From Desulfobacteraceae bacterium (GTDB taxonomy: Bacteria > Desulfobacterota > Desulfobacteria > Desulfobacterales > UBA11574): a DNA stretch of 6,524 nucleotides. The position numbers and the translations under genes were made by a program. Under the pieces are notes generated by a model. That model was not told where the DNA came from and searched no databases. It saw only the letters and a list, made by a program, of their open reading frames with translations. Shown here piece by piece: positions 6,243-6,524 of this stretch (position 1 is the first letter of the stretch; every line of letters begins with the position of its first letter). The DNA is taken from positions 1-6,524 of the forward strand of contig JAOUGB010000140.1 in the NCBI GenBank assembly GCA_029857875.1, read 5' to 3'.

Positions 6243-6254
6243 CCAACTTGTTGG
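6243..6254 (-). other. Inverted repeat between the VWA gene and the promoter
   Basis: CCAAC and GTTGG arms flank a 2-base centre. In the leftward transcript the stem is followed by a short T-rich stretch (TTTATT) that runs into the -35 box. It could be a weak terminator for the VWA gene, although the loop is tight, or an upstream regulator site, since it begins 5 bases beyond the -35. Neither role is demonstrated. Confidence 0.3.
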
Positions 6255-6277
6255 AAATGAAACAAATATCTAAATAT

Positions 6278-6524
6278 CTAATATCGGGTCAAGCTGCCAT
6301 AAATACGTAACAGCTTATCAGGAAGTTCGCGAACATCAGATATCACATTGTGATGAACGTTTCCATAAAGATCATCCAGTTTGGGATCTCCGGCAAAATG
6401 GACGGTGATGGCATGTGTAAATATATTTTTTGAACGGGCTTCAAATATGGCTTTCCGTGTATCCTCTATGGCATATCTATGCTTATAATCGATATCATTT
6501 GGAAATCCATCACTCAAGATAATC
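6278..6524 (-). CDS. NorD/CbbO-like von Willebrand A domain protein, C-terminal fragment
   Basis: The frame is open to the right-hand window edge, so only the last ~81 residues are seen; the real start lies beyond 6524. It reads IILSDGFPND, then IDYKHRYAIEDTRKAIFEAR, and ends near LPDKLLRIYGSLTR before a TAG stop. LSDGxPND followed by YAIEDTRKA is highly characteristic of the VWA domain of NorD/CbbO proteins, with the Asp of SDG as a metal-ion-dependent adhesion site ligand. These proteins work with MoxR-type AAA+ ATPases (NorQ/CbbQ) to activate or insert cofactors in metalloenzymes, such as nitric oxide reductase or Rubisco. The target here cannot be told, because the partner would be outside the window. 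A TTG at 6517 could be mistaken for a start but lies inside the VWA strand. It runs in the same direction as the feo operon but is separated by the control region at 6144-6277. Confidence 0.82.
   Translation of the reverse strand, partial: IILSDGFPNDIDYKHRYAIEDTRKAIFEARSKNIFTHAITVHFAGDPKLDDLYGNVHHNVISDVRELPDKLLRIYGSLTRY

Noticed and set aside
6144..6277. A classical Fur box (GATAATGATAATCATTATC-like)
   Set aside because: Reading both strands of the control region gave no close match; only the unrelated short palindromes are present.
6266..6285. Tandem ATATCTAA repeat (about 2.5 copies) at the end of the VWA gene
   Set aside because: It is too short and A/T-rich to distinguish from chance, and the second copy overlaps the gene's stop codon.
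6278..6517. A complete small protein starting at the TTG at 6517
   Set aside because: The frame stays open upstream to the window edge and the TTG encodes the Leu of the VWA strand IILSDG, so this is the tail of a larger protein.

Overview
Everything recognisable in this window is transcribed leftwards, on the minus strand. The gene families (FeoA/FeoB with a Fur-type regulator, a COG1313 radical SAM protein, a PfkB/adenosine-kinase-like enzyme, a membrane-anchored TPR protein and a NorD-like VWA protein) and the moderate A+T content suggest an anaerobic Gram-negative bacterium, most plausibly a Desulfobacterota (deltaproteobacterial sulfate reducer or relative). This placement is inferred from gene content and protein style; there is no marker gene.

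Layout from right to left, in transcription order. Bases 6524-6278 hold the last ~81 codons of a NorD/CbbO-like von Willebrand A protein whose start lies outside the window. A short control region (6277-6144) has a good sigma70-type promoter on the minus strand, two adjacent palindromes inside that promoter, and a leader hairpin. Next comes a tight ferrous-iron cluster: a Fur-family repressor with a complete FeoA domain fused to its C-terminus (6143-5463), a stand-alone FeoA (5446-5219) and full-length FeoB (5209-3029), with gaps of only 16 and 9 bases. A perfect 14-base palindrome separates feoB from a PflX-type (COG1313) radical SAM gene (2947-2012). That gene is followed 17 bases later by a small secreted protein with two tandem bacterial SH3 domains (1994-1563). 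A hairpin at 1519-1553 separates these from a PfkB-family kinase (1487-489), whose stop codon overlaps the start of a membrane-anchored TPR protein (489-1, cut by the window edge) as TAATG.

The regulator, FeoA and FeoB form a coherent iron(II) uptake unit: the regulator would sense intracellular metal and control its own operon, FeoB is the GTPase-linked membrane transporter, and FeoA is its small cytosolic partner. The radical SAM and SH3 genes may be read through from this operon but have no proven link to iron. The kinase and TPR genes look like a separate translationally coupled pair.

The item most worth a second look is the Fur-FeoA fusion. Its metal ligands look intact, but the usual TVYR motif of the Fur recognition helix is replaced, and the C-terminal FeoA domain resembles the domain plan of DtxR/MntR-type regulators. 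No RNA genes, CRISPR arrays, insertion sequences or phage genes were seen.
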